Positions 1-8,092 are shown, counted from the first letter of the stretch. The stretch is DNA of 34,716 bases from Akkermansia sp. (GCF_020860705.1 NZ_JAJBTT010000014.1:1-34716), one strand, 5' to 3'. A program made the numbers and translations. The notes: a model not told the origin generated them from the sequence alone.

Positions 1-15
1 CGGATTATCAATCCG
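1..15. repeat. CGGATT-ATC-AATCCG palindromic site (single, at window edge)
   Basis: Two 6-base inverted arms flank the triplet ATC. It belongs to the same family as the sites at 9524, 9689, 27653, 27859 and 34664. It lies 108 bases upstream of the ATG of the exported protein at 124. By analogy with the two complete pairs, the partner (core GAT) should lie to the left of the window. The role as a recombination site is inferred. Confidence 0.7.
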
Positions 16-123
16 TTTTTCATATGAAAAAAGAAGGGAGACGGAACGGAAAAGTCATTTTTTGTTCATTTCCACCCAGTCCCAGGATGTCGCTATAACA
101 GCGGAATAATTTTGCTCGCCTCC

Positions 124-1077
124 ATGAGGCCTCCCTGTCATCATCTCTCCGTGAACATCTTGTGGTCCATCATGATTTCCGCGCTCCTCCCGGCGTTCTG
201 CTGGAAAGTTGCGGCCTCCGGAAACGCTCCGGCACAAGCCGTTCCGGCGGAAAAAGCCATGGAGCCCAAACAGGCCATTGAACAATTCCTGGGCCTGACC
301 GCCATCTGGATGCTGGAAATGGAATGGACGCACGCCTATGTCAACAAGACGCCCAAGGCGGAGGACTTCCGTAACGCCATGCTGGCCGCGGGCCTCCGGC
401 AATGCCCTGCGGATTTTCAGGAAGCATGGCTCCGGCAGGCGGCCAAACCGGGCCGCAACTATGCAGCTCCCGTTCTGCGCAAATACGGCGTCAGCCTGAA
501 GGACCTCCGGGAACGGCTCCAGGGCAAGCTGTTCAAGATCAATCCCCGGGTGCATCCGCCCATCCCCCTTTACGACGAGGATGAAAAAATCCCCCGCATG
601 GACCCGCGCGCCTGCGGAGACCCCAAGGCCATTTTGGAAGCCCTGGCCGTTCTCCGCGCCCAGGTCATGGGCCTTACCCCGGACCAACTGGCCCAGGCCC
701 GGCAATCCATCGAACGGGTCATGCTGGAATTCACGCTCGCCTACATGGAAACCGTCATCTGCATGAACAGCGGAGGCATCCGTGAAAGCCAGGTAAAAGA
801 ACTATTCGCCCCCATCAGGACGGAGGGATGCCCGGAAGACTTCCGGCGCGCCTGGCAGCACGACCTGCCCTTCTTCCTCAAGGGCCATTTCACGGGACCT
901 GAACTGACCCTCTCCCCCGTCTGCAAGAAATACGGCGCCAATGAACAGGAATTGTTCCTCAAGGTCCGCAGCAAGATGAAGGAATGGGACATCCAGTCCC
1001 CCACGCCGCAGACGCAGGCCGCCTTCCGCAGGGACATGCAGGAAATCCGGGAAAACATGCTGGGCGGCCGGAAATAA
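124..1077 (+). CDS. Exported protein with an internal tandem duplication, unknown function
   Basis: A 317-residue protein whose function I do not recognise. The ATG at 124 is preferred over the in-frame TTG at 112 because it gives a short polar N-terminus and a hydrophobic stretch (about residues 10-27) that looks like a signal peptide. The mature part appears to be two copies of one module. Around residue 94 it reads CPADFQEAW and around 236 CPEDFRRAW. Each is followed some 25-30 residues later by a P-V-x-x-KYG segment (about 116 and 265) and a charged helix. A palindromic site of the putative invertible-promoter family lies 108 bases upstream, and no convincing promoter is visible between that site and the gene. 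This fits a phase-variable surface or secreted protein, but that is inference. Confidence 0.8.
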   Translation: MRPPCHHLSVNILWSIMISALLPAFCWKVAASGNAPAQAVPAEKAMEPKQAIEQFLGLTAIWMLEMEWTHAYVNKTPKAEDFRNAMLAAGLRQCPADFQEAWLRQAAKPGRNYAAPVLRKYGVSLKDLRERLQGKLFKINPRVHPPIPLYDEDEKIPRMDPRACGDPKAILEALAVLRAQVMGLTPDQLAQARQSIERVMLEFTLAYMETVICMNSGGIRESQVKELFAPIRTEGCPEDFRRAWQHDLPFFLKGHFTGPELTLSPVCKKYGANEQELFLKVRSKMKEWDIQSPTPQTQAAFRRDMQEIRENMLGGRK

Positions 1078-1144
1078 AACCGCCTCTCCCCGGACCATGG
1101 GGGACGGGACGCCTTGCAGCATATGAAACTATGAGAACAAAAAA

Positions 1145-1486
1145 ATGTTTTTTAAGTTCATCAATAGTGATGTTTCCGAATCTCCCGAGATTTGCTGGAA
1201 AGCGGAATGTCTGGTCTATGGCTTCCTTGTAGACGAATGTTATTCGTCTAACAGCACTAAAACCTTTGAATCATTCCATGAAGAGGCTATCCGTTTTGCT
1301 GACGAATTGTCATCCCGGAATGAAGAGGGCGCGGAAGTTCTTAAAAATGGTATTGACTGGCTGAATGTTTTTAACAGCTATACCCGCTTCATGGAGACGG
1401 AAAACGATCTTTCTCCAGAGCATTATTTCTGTTGTGACAAAGACAAGGTGATAAAGTGGATGAAGGAAATGAAAGACCATCCATAA
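1145..1486 (+). CDS. Small AT-rich orphan protein
   Basis: A 113-residue acidic protein with no signal peptide, membrane segment or family that I recognise. Its codon use is clearly richer in A and T than the neighbouring genes (for example TTT, AAT and GAA instead of TTC, AAC and GAG), which suggests recent acquisition. It starts 67 bases after the stop of the exported protein at 124-1077 and ends facing the hydrolase gene on the other strand. Aromatic and acidic residues are frequent, as in many small immunity-type proteins, but no toxin partner is visible, so no function is assigned. Confidence 0.6.
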   Translation: MFFKFINSDVSESPEICWKAECLVYGFLVDECYSSNSTKTFESFHEEAIRFADELSSRNEEGAEVLKNGIDWLNVFNSYTRFMETENDLSPEHYFCCDKDKVIKWMKEMKDHP

Positions 1487-1574
1487 AGCCGTTTCCCATT
1501 CGTTTTTACTCAGCCGAAAAACGGAAAGGCCCATCTGCCGCTGAACGGAGGACGCACGGAAAAGGGCCGGATAA

Positions 1575-1592
1575 CCCGGAAAACGTTCCGGG
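1575..1592. terminator. Possible bidirectional terminator between convergent genes
   Basis: A perfect 7-bp GC-rich stem (CCCGGAA/TTCCGGG) closes on the tetraloop AACG between the convergent ends of the genes at 1486 and 1608. There is only a short ATTT after it on the plus strand, so termination efficiency is uncertain. Confidence 0.45.
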
Positions 1593-1607
1593 ATTTCCGC
1601 AGCATGT

Positions 1608-2483
1608 TCAGCCGAGAAGGCCAGCGTCCATGCCCTCGTTATACTCCCAGATGCCCTGCTCCACCATGAAGGAGCTCCAACTGTTGAGCAACTGCTCAAA
1701 GTAGGCGGCATTGACATTGAAATGGTAAAACGTGTGGTCAGCCACATCCAGAAGTTCAAACCGGGTCCGGTTCTTCTTTTTCCGCCACAACTCCGTCAGA
1801 CGCTCGCTGTTGCGCCACGGCAGCAGCCTGTCCCTCCCGCCATGGCTGGCGAACAGGGGCGGCAGTCCCTTCTGCACGCGCCGCAGGGGATTAACGGCAT
1901 CCCTCTGCTCCGGGGACATCATGCCGGCCAGCTTGAACGCGGAATCCGCCGCAAGGTCACACACGCCGCGGAACAGGGCCACGGCGGCAGGACCGGGGGG
2001 AAGGGGAGCCCTTTTGCGGAACAGGGACCAGCGCGCAGGATGGTCCGGAAGAGCCACGTGAAGGGCCATCAGCCCTCCCGCATCACTCCCGGCCACGGTA
2101 ATGCGGGCCGGATCCAGCCCCAGCAGGGCGGCATTTTCATACACCCAGGCCCAGGCCTCCCGCCCCTCTTCCAGAATATCCATGGGCTCCACTTCATACG
2201 CGCCCCGCGTGCGGAACATGGGAATGACACCCACAATGCCCTGCTGGGCAAGGTGAAGCGCCCACGGCACAAAATCTCCCAGGCTCTTGCCTACCCACAT
2301 GCCTCCGTGAAAAAACAGCACGGAGGGAGCGGAGGCATCCGCATCATGGCCGGGAGGAAAAAAAACGTAGGCCATGAGCTCCTCCCCGTCTGAAAACCGC
2401 TTCCATACAAAGCCGGGCTGCTCCAGCAACAGCTTCCTGTACCGGGCCTCCGCCAAATGATCGGCTTCCGTGAACAATTCCAT
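1608..2483 (-). CDS. Alpha/beta hydrolase (HSL/BD-FAE esterase-like) with altered nucleophile elbow
   Basis: A 291-residue cytoplasmic protein (no signal peptide seen) with the layout of the hormone-sensitive-lipase type of alpha/beta hydrolases. It has the oxyanion motif HGG at residues 59-61, a nucleophile-elbow region at 131-137, a candidate acid Asp218 in HGGRD, and a candidate His250 in the ADH segment. The elbow reads A-G-S-D-A-G-G, where the family has G-D-S-A-G. The Ser and Asp are swapped, so the nucleophile position holds Asp134. It could be inactive, could use Ser133 out of register, or could use Asp as haloalkane dehalogenases and epoxide hydrolases do. The ATG at 2483 is preferred to the upstream in-frame TTG at 2504. 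It is divergent from the gene at 2549 and convergent with the orphan at 1145. Confidence 0.82.
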   Translation of the reverse strand: MELFTEADHLAEARYRKLLLEQPGFVWKRFSDGEELMAYVFFPPGHDADASAPSVLFFHGGMWVGKSLGDFVPWALHLAQQGIVGVIPMFRTRGAYEVEPMDILEEGREAWAWVYENAALLGLDPARITVAGSDAGGLMALHVALPDHPARWSLFRKRAPLPPGPAAVALFRGVCDLAADSAFKLAGMMSPEQRDAVNPLRRVQKGLPPLFASHGGRDRLLPWRNSERLTELWRKKKNRTRFELLDVADHTFYHFNVNAAYFEQLLNSWSSFMVEQGIWEYNEGMDAGLLG

Positions 2484-2548
2484 AAGAGCGGCTTCATGAT
2501 GCAATTGTGTTGCACTCCACGCAAGTTTGATGTCTAAATAATCGTGTA

Positions 2549-3481
2549 ATGACTTTTCGTTCCATTCTCACCATGGCCTGCTGCGCCGTAGCTCTTCTCA
2601 CTTCCGCCTCCGCCGCCCCCCGGCTTGGAGACGCCAAACTGAGGGACGATCTGGACGTGGCCTACAACACATGGCGCCTGCACCTGCTGCGCGGCAACTA
2701 CGACGGCTGGAGGGCCACCACCTCCGCCTACCGCCAGGTGAAAGTACGCAATCTGGCCGTCTCTGAAAAACGTCCCTTCCCCGCCTCCCTGTTCCAGCAG
2801 CCCATGGCTCCGCCCGCGCTCGCCCCGCTGATGTACGTGGGCTCCGTGATAGACGGCCCGACGGCCGCCGCCACCTACTACGGCAAGGTGGACCTGGGGC
2901 TGGGCCAGGAGCCTACGGATGCAAACGCCCTGGTCCTGCTGTTCACTTATGAAAACGGCAAATGGAAATATGACCAGGCCCGCTTTTTTAACCTCAGCCG
3001 CCTGCCTGCCGTCAAGGAGCGCCTCAAGCGCGGAGACGCCACCGTCCTGATGGAGCAGGACGGCTTCCAGCCCCTTGGAAAAATTCCGGCCGTGCCGCCT
3101 GTCTGCCCGGCGCCCAGATACATCGCAAAAATCCTGGTGGACTGCCCCGGCCGCACCGTCAAGGCGAACGTCAATAACGTTTCCCCCCATGAATTTGACA
3201 ACACACGCATGGCGGAAATCATCTCCGGCGGCCTGAGAGACGGCACCAATTCCCTCACGCTGAATTTCTCCGACAGCCCGAACGGCAAAAAAGGCGCCGT
3301 CCTCGTGGAAGTCTACATCATGCCGGAAATCCCGGGACACCTGCCCGCACGGGCTTTCTCCTACTTTGTTCCCCCCCAGGCCCATCCCCAAAGCGGCCCC
3401 GTTCTGATCAACGTCACGCCGGAGCTGCTCAAGACCATGGACCCGAAAAACACACTCCGGCAGACAAACGCCAATAAATAA
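2549..3481 (+). CDS. Exported protein, unknown function
   Basis: A 310-residue protein with a clear signal peptide: a basic start, a hydrophobic core to about residue 20, and an ASA-A cleavage site near residue 23. After it comes a region of about 150 residues with the pattern of a secreted alpha/beta domain, followed by a beta-rich C-terminal part ending in a polar tail. I do not recognise the family. Only 65 bases separate its start from the divergent hydrolase start, so the two promoters must lie in that gap. The gene is followed 48 bases later by the HdeD-like membrane protein on the same strand, possibly co-transcribed. Confidence 0.75.
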   Translation: MTFRSILTMACCAVALLTSASAAPRLGDAKLRDDLDVAYNTWRLHLLRGNYDGWRATTSAYRQVKVRNLAVSEKRPFPASLFQQPMAPPALAPLMYVGSVIDGPTAAATYYGKVDLGLGQEPTDANALVLLFTYENGKWKYDQARFFNLSRLPAVKERLKRGDATVLMEQDGFQPLGKIPAVPPVCPAPRYIAKILVDCPGRTVKANVNNVSPHEFDNTRMAEIISGGLRDGTNSLTLNFSDSPNGKKGAVLVEVYIMPEIPGHLPARAFSYFVPPQAHPQSGPVLINVTPELLKTMDPKNTLRQTNANK

Positions 3482-3529
3482 AATCGTCATTCTTCAACGT
3501 TTCTACCGCGGGTCCGGTCATACCGCCAT

Positions 3530-4078
3530 ATGACAACTCAACCTCAAGTCAGCAGCTCCGCGGTATCCGGCAACTCATGGTGGATGGGTATCCTTGGCGT
3601 CATCGAGCTATTTCTTGGCTTCATCGCCCTGGCCTCTCCCTGGATTGTCGGGGCCAGCTTCATCTGGGTGATCGGCATCATGCTGATGGTCCTGGCCGTC
3701 GTCCGGCTGGTACAGGTCTTCACTGTTCCGTCCTCCCGCTGGTGGAACCTGGTGACGGCCATCCTGTACGGCATCGCCGGCTGGTTCCTGTTCAGAGATC
3801 CCAATATCTCCCTGGCTATCACCACGCTCATCATCGGGTGGGGACTGGTCATCGCAGCCGTCTTCCAGGGAGCCATCTGGTTCCAGACCCGTTCCCTGGC
3901 CGCCAGCGGCTGGCGCCTGTTTAACGTCATCATTACGCTGATTCTGGGCCTCATGGTCATCTTCGGCTGGCCTGAATCCACAGCCTGGTTCATCGGCACC
4001 CTGATCGCCGTAGAACTGATCTTCTCCGGCTGGACCCTGCTCCTGTACGCCTTCAGCGGCAACTCCACCCGCCGTTAA
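3530..4078 (+). CDS. HdeD-like (DUF308) membrane protein
   Basis: A 182-residue integral membrane protein with about six hydrophobic segments arranged as paired helices, and short loops containing Trp, Pro and Arg. This is the pattern of the HdeD/DUF308 family, named for the E. coli acid-resistance membrane protein HdeD. Typical family members have about 180-200 residues, so it is full length. It would sit in the inner membrane. The molecular role of the family is poorly defined. It lies between an exported protein and a MoeB/ThiF-type gene that starts only 13 bases after its stop, so a shared transcript is likely. Confidence 0.82.
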   Translation: MTTQPQVSSSAVSGNSWWMGILGVIELFLGFIALASPWIVGASFIWVIGIMLMVLAVVRLVQVFTVPSSRWWNLVTAILYGIAGWFLFRDPNISLAITTLIIGWGLVIAAVFQGAIWFQTRSLAASGWRLFNVIITLILGLMVIFGWPESTAWFIGTLIAVELIFSGWTLLLYAFSGNSTRR

Positions 4079-4091
4079 TCCTGACACTGCA

Positions 4092-4871
4092 ATGCCTCTC
4101 ACCCAGGAAGAAACCGAACGCTACGCCAGGAATCTTTCCCTTCCGGAACTGGGTGAACAGGGCCAGCAAAAACTCAAACGGGCGCACGTCGCCCTGACGG
4201 GCCTCGGGGGGCTTGGCTCCCCCGCGGCCCTTTATCTTGCCGCCGCAGGCGTAGGCAGCCTTACCCTGATTGACCCGGACGAAGTAAGCCTCTCCAACCT
4301 CCAGCGGCAAATCCTGCACTCCACGGATGCGGAGGGAACGGCCAAAACCGCCAGCGCCGCCAGGCGCCTGTACGCCCTGAATCCTTCCGTGCACACCATT
4401 GCCGTTCACAGGCGCCTCACTCCGGAGAACGCCGTTTCCCTGCTGGAAGGCTGCGACCTTGTTCTGGACGCTTCAGACAATTACGCGGCGCGCTTCGCCA
4501 TGGCGGACGCCGCCTGCGCCCTCCGCCTCCCGCTGGTGCACGGGGCCGTGAAAGGCTTCATCGGCCAGGTGGCGGTCTTCGTCCCCCATGAAGGAACGGC
4601 CTGCTACCGCTGCCTCTTTCCGGCAGGCACGTCCATGCAGGAGAAAGACACCGCCTCCGCCGCCGGCCTCCTGGGCGCGCAGGCAGGCATCATCGGCTGC
4701 ATCCAGGCCATGGAGGCCCTGAAATACCTGGCAGGCATCCCCTCTCCGCTGGTGGGGGCCATGCTCTCCGCAGACACGCTGCGCATGCGCTTCACCACCG
4801 TTCCGCTGACGCCCAATCCCGCGTGCAGGTGCCGGGAAAACAGAGGCGGGGGAGCCGCAATGAAAAATTGA
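4092..4871 (+). CDS. MoeB/ThiF/HesA-type E1-like adenylyltransferase
   Basis: A 259-residue ATP-dependent enzyme of the ThiF/MoeB family, which adenylates the C-terminus of a small sulfur-carrier protein (MoaD or ThiS) for molybdopterin or thiamine synthesis. It shows the nucleotide-binding GLGGLGS loop at 37-43, Asp61, SNLQRQ at 68-73, and the DN pair at 129-130. Putative zinc ligands are C171/C174 (CYRC) and C245/C247 near the C-terminus. The second pair is C-x-C rather than the usual C-x-x-C. The segment aligned with the cysteine region of E. coli MoeB and ThiF (TCVEAG-like) reads TASAAG, so that cysteine is missing. No moaD or thiS gene is nearby, so the partner and the pathway remain open. 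A rhodanese domain is absent. Confidence 0.85.
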   Translation: MPLTQEETERYARNLSLPELGEQGQQKLKRAHVALTGLGGLGSPAALYLAAAGVGSLTLIDPDEVSLSNLQRQILHSTDAEGTAKTASAARRLYALNPSVHTIAVHRRLTPENAVSLLEGCDLVLDASDNYAARFAMADAACALRLPLVHGAVKGFIGQVAVFVPHEGTACYRCLFPAGTSMQEKDTASAAGLLGAQAGIIGCIQAMEALKYLAGIPSPLVGAMLSADTLRMRFTTVPLTPNPACRCRENRGGGAAMKN

Positions 4872-4907
4872 CGGCCCAAGGGGCATCTGGCATCATTTCC
4901 GCCAGAT

Positions 4908-5879
4908 ATGAATCATTTAACACGCGCCAAATCCGTTTTTGAAATGGAGATTGAAGAGTTGCGCGGCGTCCTGTCCCGGCTGGATGACAATTTCAACCAG
5001 GCTGTGGACCTCATGTCCCAGGCATTGGACCGCGGCAACAAGATCGTCATCGTCGGCGTAGGCAAATCCGGCAACATCGGAGCCAAAATCGTAGCCACCC
5101 TGAACTCCACGGGAACGCCCACCGTTCTGCTGGATTCCCTGAACGCCCTGCACGGGGATCTGGGCATCGTCCAGGACGGGGACGTGTGCATCGCCATGTC
5201 CTTCTCCGGAGAAACCACGGAATTGCTGTCCCTGCTCCCCTTCATCAAACGCTTTGAATTGCCCATCATTTCCATGACGGGCAATACGTCCTCCTCCCTG
5301 GCAAAATACTCGGACATCGTGCTGGACACGGGCGTTTCCCGGGAGGCCTGCCCGCTGAACCTGGCCCCCACCTCCAGCACCACGGCCATGCTCGTCATGG
5401 GAGACGCCCTCGCCATGGCCCTGGTGGAAGCGCGCCACTTCACGGCGCGGGACTTCGCCAAGCGCCACCCCGGCGGTTCCCTGGGCCGCGCCCTCCTTAC
5501 CAAAGTGAGCGACATCATGCGGCAGGGGGAGGAAATGGCCATCCTGCCGGAAACCGCCTCCGTGAACGACTGCCTGAAGGCCATGACCACCGCCCACACC
5601 GGCGCCTGCATCCTGCTTACGGCAGACAACAGGCTAGCCGGCATCTTCACCCACGGCGACTTCGTCAGGGCGTACGGAGCCAACCCCCTCATCGGGGAGC
5701 AGCCTGTCAGCGGACTCATGACCCGCAACCCCATCTATGTGAAGGAAGACGACCTGGCCGCCGAAGCAGTGAAGGCCGTCAGCAACCGCCACATTGACGA
5801 CCTGGTGGTGCTCAACGCGGAAATGGCTCCCGTAGGCATCATTGACCTTCAGGACCTTGCCAGGCTGAAACTGGTCTAA
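4908..5879 (+). CDS. kdsD: D-arabinose-5-phosphate isomerase (KpsF/GutQ family)
   Basis: A 323-residue cytoplasmic enzyme that interconverts ribulose 5-phosphate and arabinose 5-phosphate, the first step towards KDO for lipopolysaccharide. The N-terminal sugar-isomerase (SIS) domain, about residues 35-175, contains VGVGKSGNIG, NALHGDLG and the phosphate-binding SFSGET. The conserved AKRHPGGSLGR follows. Two CBS domains occupy about residues 200-323, beginning at DIMRQG and GLMTRNP. The length matches E. coli KdsD (328 residues). It begins 36 bases after the MoeB-like gene and is closed by a strong terminator. Confidence 0.93.
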   Translation: MNHLTRAKSVFEMEIEELRGVLSRLDDNFNQAVDLMSQALDRGNKIVIVGVGKSGNIGAKIVATLNSTGTPTVLLDSLNALHGDLGIVQDGDVCIAMSFSGETTELLSLLPFIKRFELPIISMTGNTSSSLAKYSDIVLDTGVSREACPLNLAPTSSTTAMLVMGDALAMALVEARHFTARDFAKRHPGGSLGRALLTKVSDIMRQGEEMAILPETASVNDCLKAMTTAHTGACILLTADNRLAGIFTHGDFVRAYGANPLIGEQPVSGLMTRNPIYVKEDDLAAEAVKAVSNRHIDDLVVLNAEMAPVGIIDLQDLARLKLV

Positions 5880-5902
5880 GAACCTCCCCCACCACTCTTT
5901 TC

Positions 5903-5949
5903 AGGCATTCGTGATCCAAAAGTAACAAATCAATCACGAATGCCTTTTT
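5903..5949 (+). terminator. Rho-independent terminator after kdsD
   Basis: A perfect 13-bp stem (AGGCATTCGTGAT at 5903-5915 with ATCACGAATGCCT at 5933-5945) is followed by a run of T. It also shows that an upstream in-frame ATG at 5940 cannot be the start of the next gene. Confidence 0.92.
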
Positions 5950-5952
5950 CAT

Positions 5953-5968
5953 TGAACGGAAGCGTTCA
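5953..5968. promoter_or_regulatory. Palindrome upstream of the YdjY/cyclase pair
   Basis: TGAACG-GAAG-CGTTCA is a 16-base palindrome with 6-base arms between the kdsD terminator and the start at 5994. Its position, symmetry and size suit a repressor or activator site. No matching regulator is recognised. Confidence 0.35.
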
Positions 5969-5993
5969 TTTTCACAATCTAATTTCCATAAAC

Positions 5994-6779
5994 ATGTTCC
6001 TGAAATTGACGATTGCCCTGCTTGCCTGCTCCTGGGGCCTCACCCACGCGCAGGACGTCTCCACCCCGGCGGAAGATCCGGAAGCCCCAGCACCGGAGGA
6101 AACCCCGCGGGAAGTCCCCCTCCCGGACGGCAAGACAGTCCCCAAATTCGAACCCCTGGACGAGCACCGCATCAAGATCGGCAACGTGATCGTCAACCAC
6201 AAGGAGCGCACCGTCAGCTTCCAGGCGCAAATCAACATGAAGGAGGGGCTTCTGGAATACGTCTGCTGCATGCCGAACGGCAAGCTGCATGAATCCCTGC
6301 TGGTGACGGAGGCGGATCCCCTGCACATCAGCCTGGGCATGACGCTGCTCAAATTCCACCGCTTTGAAAAATTCTTCCCGGTGAGGGATGAAAACTTTGA
6401 ATGGCTTCCCTTCACGGAACCCAAGCCCGCGGATTATGCGGATTCCTACGTGCAGATCGTCATGACTTACACGGAAAACGGCAAGGAACAGAAAAGCGAC
6501 TTTTCCGACATGGTTGTAAACTCCCAGACCCACAAGGGACTGGACCCCAATGACTGGCTTTATACCAACTCCTTTTTTTACGAAGGCGCCTACCAGGCCA
6601 GCCTGAGCGGTGAAGTGATTTCCATCTTCGCCAGCCGCACTTCCCCCATCAACTACATCGGAGACTTCCATGACGGCGTCAACGATACGGGCTGGATTGT
6701 CAATCCAAAGAAAAACCTGCCCGTAGGTACGAACGTCACCGTCACCATTTCCCAGAAACCGGTTCAACCCAAGCAATAG
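5994..6779 (+). CDS. Exported YdjY-domain protein
   Basis: A 261-residue protein starting at ATG 5994, which gives a signal peptide ending at about THA-Q (residue 20). An upstream ATG at 5940 lies inside the kdsD terminator stem. A Pro/Glu-rich linker follows, then a domain of about 200 residues in which the segment G-x-LEYVCCMPNGKLHESLL, with P-x-HI-LG and later conserved acidic residues, resembles the YdjY domain seen in secreted proteins of Planctomycetes and Verrucomicrobia. The biochemical role of that domain is unknown to me. It is followed 7 bases later by the secreted cyclase-like protein at 6787, so the two are almost certainly one transcript and may act together in the periplasm. 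Confidence 0.78.
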   Translation: MFLKLTIALLACSWGLTHAQDVSTPAEDPEAPAPEETPREVPLPDGKTVPKFEPLDEHRIKIGNVIVNHKERTVSFQAQINMKEGLLEYVCCMPNGKLHESLLVTEADPLHISLGMTLLKFHRFEKFFPVRDENFEWLPFTEPKPADYADSYVQIVMTYTENGKEQKSDFSDMVVNSQTHKGLDPNDWLYTNSFFYEGAYQASLSGEVISIFASRTSPINYIGDFHDGVNDTGWIVNPKKNLPVGTNVTVTISQKPVQPKQ

Positions 6780-6786
6780 CATATTT

Positions 6787-7965
6787 ATGTTCAAATCCGT
6801 ACTTTCATTAACGCTGGCCGCCGCGCTGGGCACAGCCGCCTTCGGCCAGACCTCCGTGACAGCCGTGCCAGGAGAAGCGGCGGCCGCCAAATACGCCTCC
6901 ATCAGCCAGGAAATCCTGCGCGCCATTGAAAAAGGGAACGAATACCTGAAGAGCAAGCAAAATCCGGAAGGCTACTGGGCCCAGCCGTCCTACCCGGCCC
7001 TGACGGCCCTGGCGGTCACTGCCTACATGCGTGATCCCGCCAACCAGGGCAAGCCCATTCCGGAGTACATCCAGAAAGGATATGACTTCATCCTGAAATC
7101 CCAGAAAGAAGACGGCTCCATCTTCAACCGCGGCATGTCCTCCTACAACACGGCCGTGTGCATGATGGCCCTGCTGGCCGCCAACAAGGAGGAATACGCC
7201 CCCGCCATCCTCAAGGGCCGCGCCTACCTCATCAAGCAGCAGAACCACTTTGCGCCGGACAACCCCTACAACGGCGGCATCGGCTACGGAGACAAGCAGG
7301 CCCCCCCCATTGCAGACCTTTCCAACACCTCCCTGGCGCTGGAAGCCATTTACTACTCCCAAAAACTCGCCAAGGACGGCAAGTACGGGGAACAGCCGGA
7401 CCTGGACTGGAACGCCGCCACGGAATTCATCAACCGCTGCCAGCAGAACCCCGCTGTGAACAAGGAACCCTGGGTGTCTGACGACAAGTCCCAGCTCGGC
7501 GGCTTCGTGTACCGCCCGGGCGTAGCCAGTGCCAAGGACAAGAAAAGCGCCGCGTTTGACAAGGCGGAACCGCCCAAAGCCTACGGCAGCATGACCTATG
7601 CGGGCATGCAATCCCTCATTTACGCCAATGTGGACAAGAATGACCCCCGCGTCAAACTGGCCCTCAAATGGCTGGAAAACAGCTATAACCTGGATGAAAA
7701 CCCCGGCATGGGCGTCCAGGGGCTTTACTACTACTACCAGGCCATGTCCAAGGCTCTCAGCGCCATGGGAATCGACTCCCTGACGCTGGAAGACGGCCGC
7801 ACGGTGGACTGGCGGGATGAACTGGCCAACAAGCTCATCTCCATCCAGAAGAGTGACGGCTCCTGGGTGAACACCAACAACCGCTGGTGGGAGGCGGACC
7901 CCGTTCTCGTCACGGCGTACTGCGTGCTGTCGCTGGAACAGTTATACCATTCCATTCCCCGGTAA
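6787..7965 (+). CDS. Secreted prenyltransferase/squalene-cyclase-like repeat protein
   Basis: A 392-residue protein with a signal peptide ending near residue 20. The rest is an alpha/alpha toroid of the prenyltransferase and squalene-cyclase repeat type. Repeats are visible as GYWAQPSYPALTALAV, DGSIFNRGMSSYNTAVCMMAL, DLSNTSLALEAI, GSMTYAGMQSLIYA, and a final DGSWVN followed by DPVLVTAYCVLSLE. The acidic DxDD motif of true squalene-hopene cyclases is not seen, and the protein is much shorter than those enzymes (about 630 residues). It is therefore more likely a periplasmic binding or enzymatic protein using the same fold. It follows the YdjY-domain gene after 7 bases and is closed by a strong terminator. 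Confidence 0.85.
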   Translation: MFKSVLSLTLAAALGTAAFGQTSVTAVPGEAAAAKYASISQEILRAIEKGNEYLKSKQNPEGYWAQPSYPALTALAVTAYMRDPANQGKPIPEYIQKGYDFILKSQKEDGSIFNRGMSSYNTAVCMMALLAANKEEYAPAILKGRAYLIKQQNHFAPDNPYNGGIGYGDKQAPPIADLSNTSLALEAIYYSQKLAKDGKYGEQPDLDWNAATEFINRCQQNPAVNKEPWVSDDKSQLGGFVYRPGVASAKDKKSAAFDKAEPPKAYGSMTYAGMQSLIYANVDKNDPRVKLALKWLENSYNLDENPGMGVQGLYYYYQAMSKALSAMGIDSLTLEDGRTVDWRDELANKLISIQKSDGSWVNTNNRWWEADPVLVTAYCVLSLEQLYHSIPR

Positions 7966-7990
7966 TCGTCCGGAACAATGAGACTTCAAC

Positions 7991-8030
7991 GGCCGGAAAG
8001 GGAGGCAATGTCCTTCTTTTCCGGCCTTTT
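7991..8030 (+). terminator. Rho-independent terminator after the cyclase-like gene
   Basis: A 9-bp stem (GGCCGGAAA at 7991-7999 with TTTCCGGCC at 8018-8026) is followed by TTTT. It ends the two-gene unit at 5994-7965. Confidence 0.85.
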
Positions 8031-8092
8031 CCATTCTCCGGAATGAACGCCGCCTGCAAAAAAGAGGTCTTTTCTTCAAGCATTTCAAATCC

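Noticed and set aside
24..98. A 24-codon frame starting MKKEGRR after the first site
   Set aside because: Too short, with no conserved feature or clear ribosome binding site.
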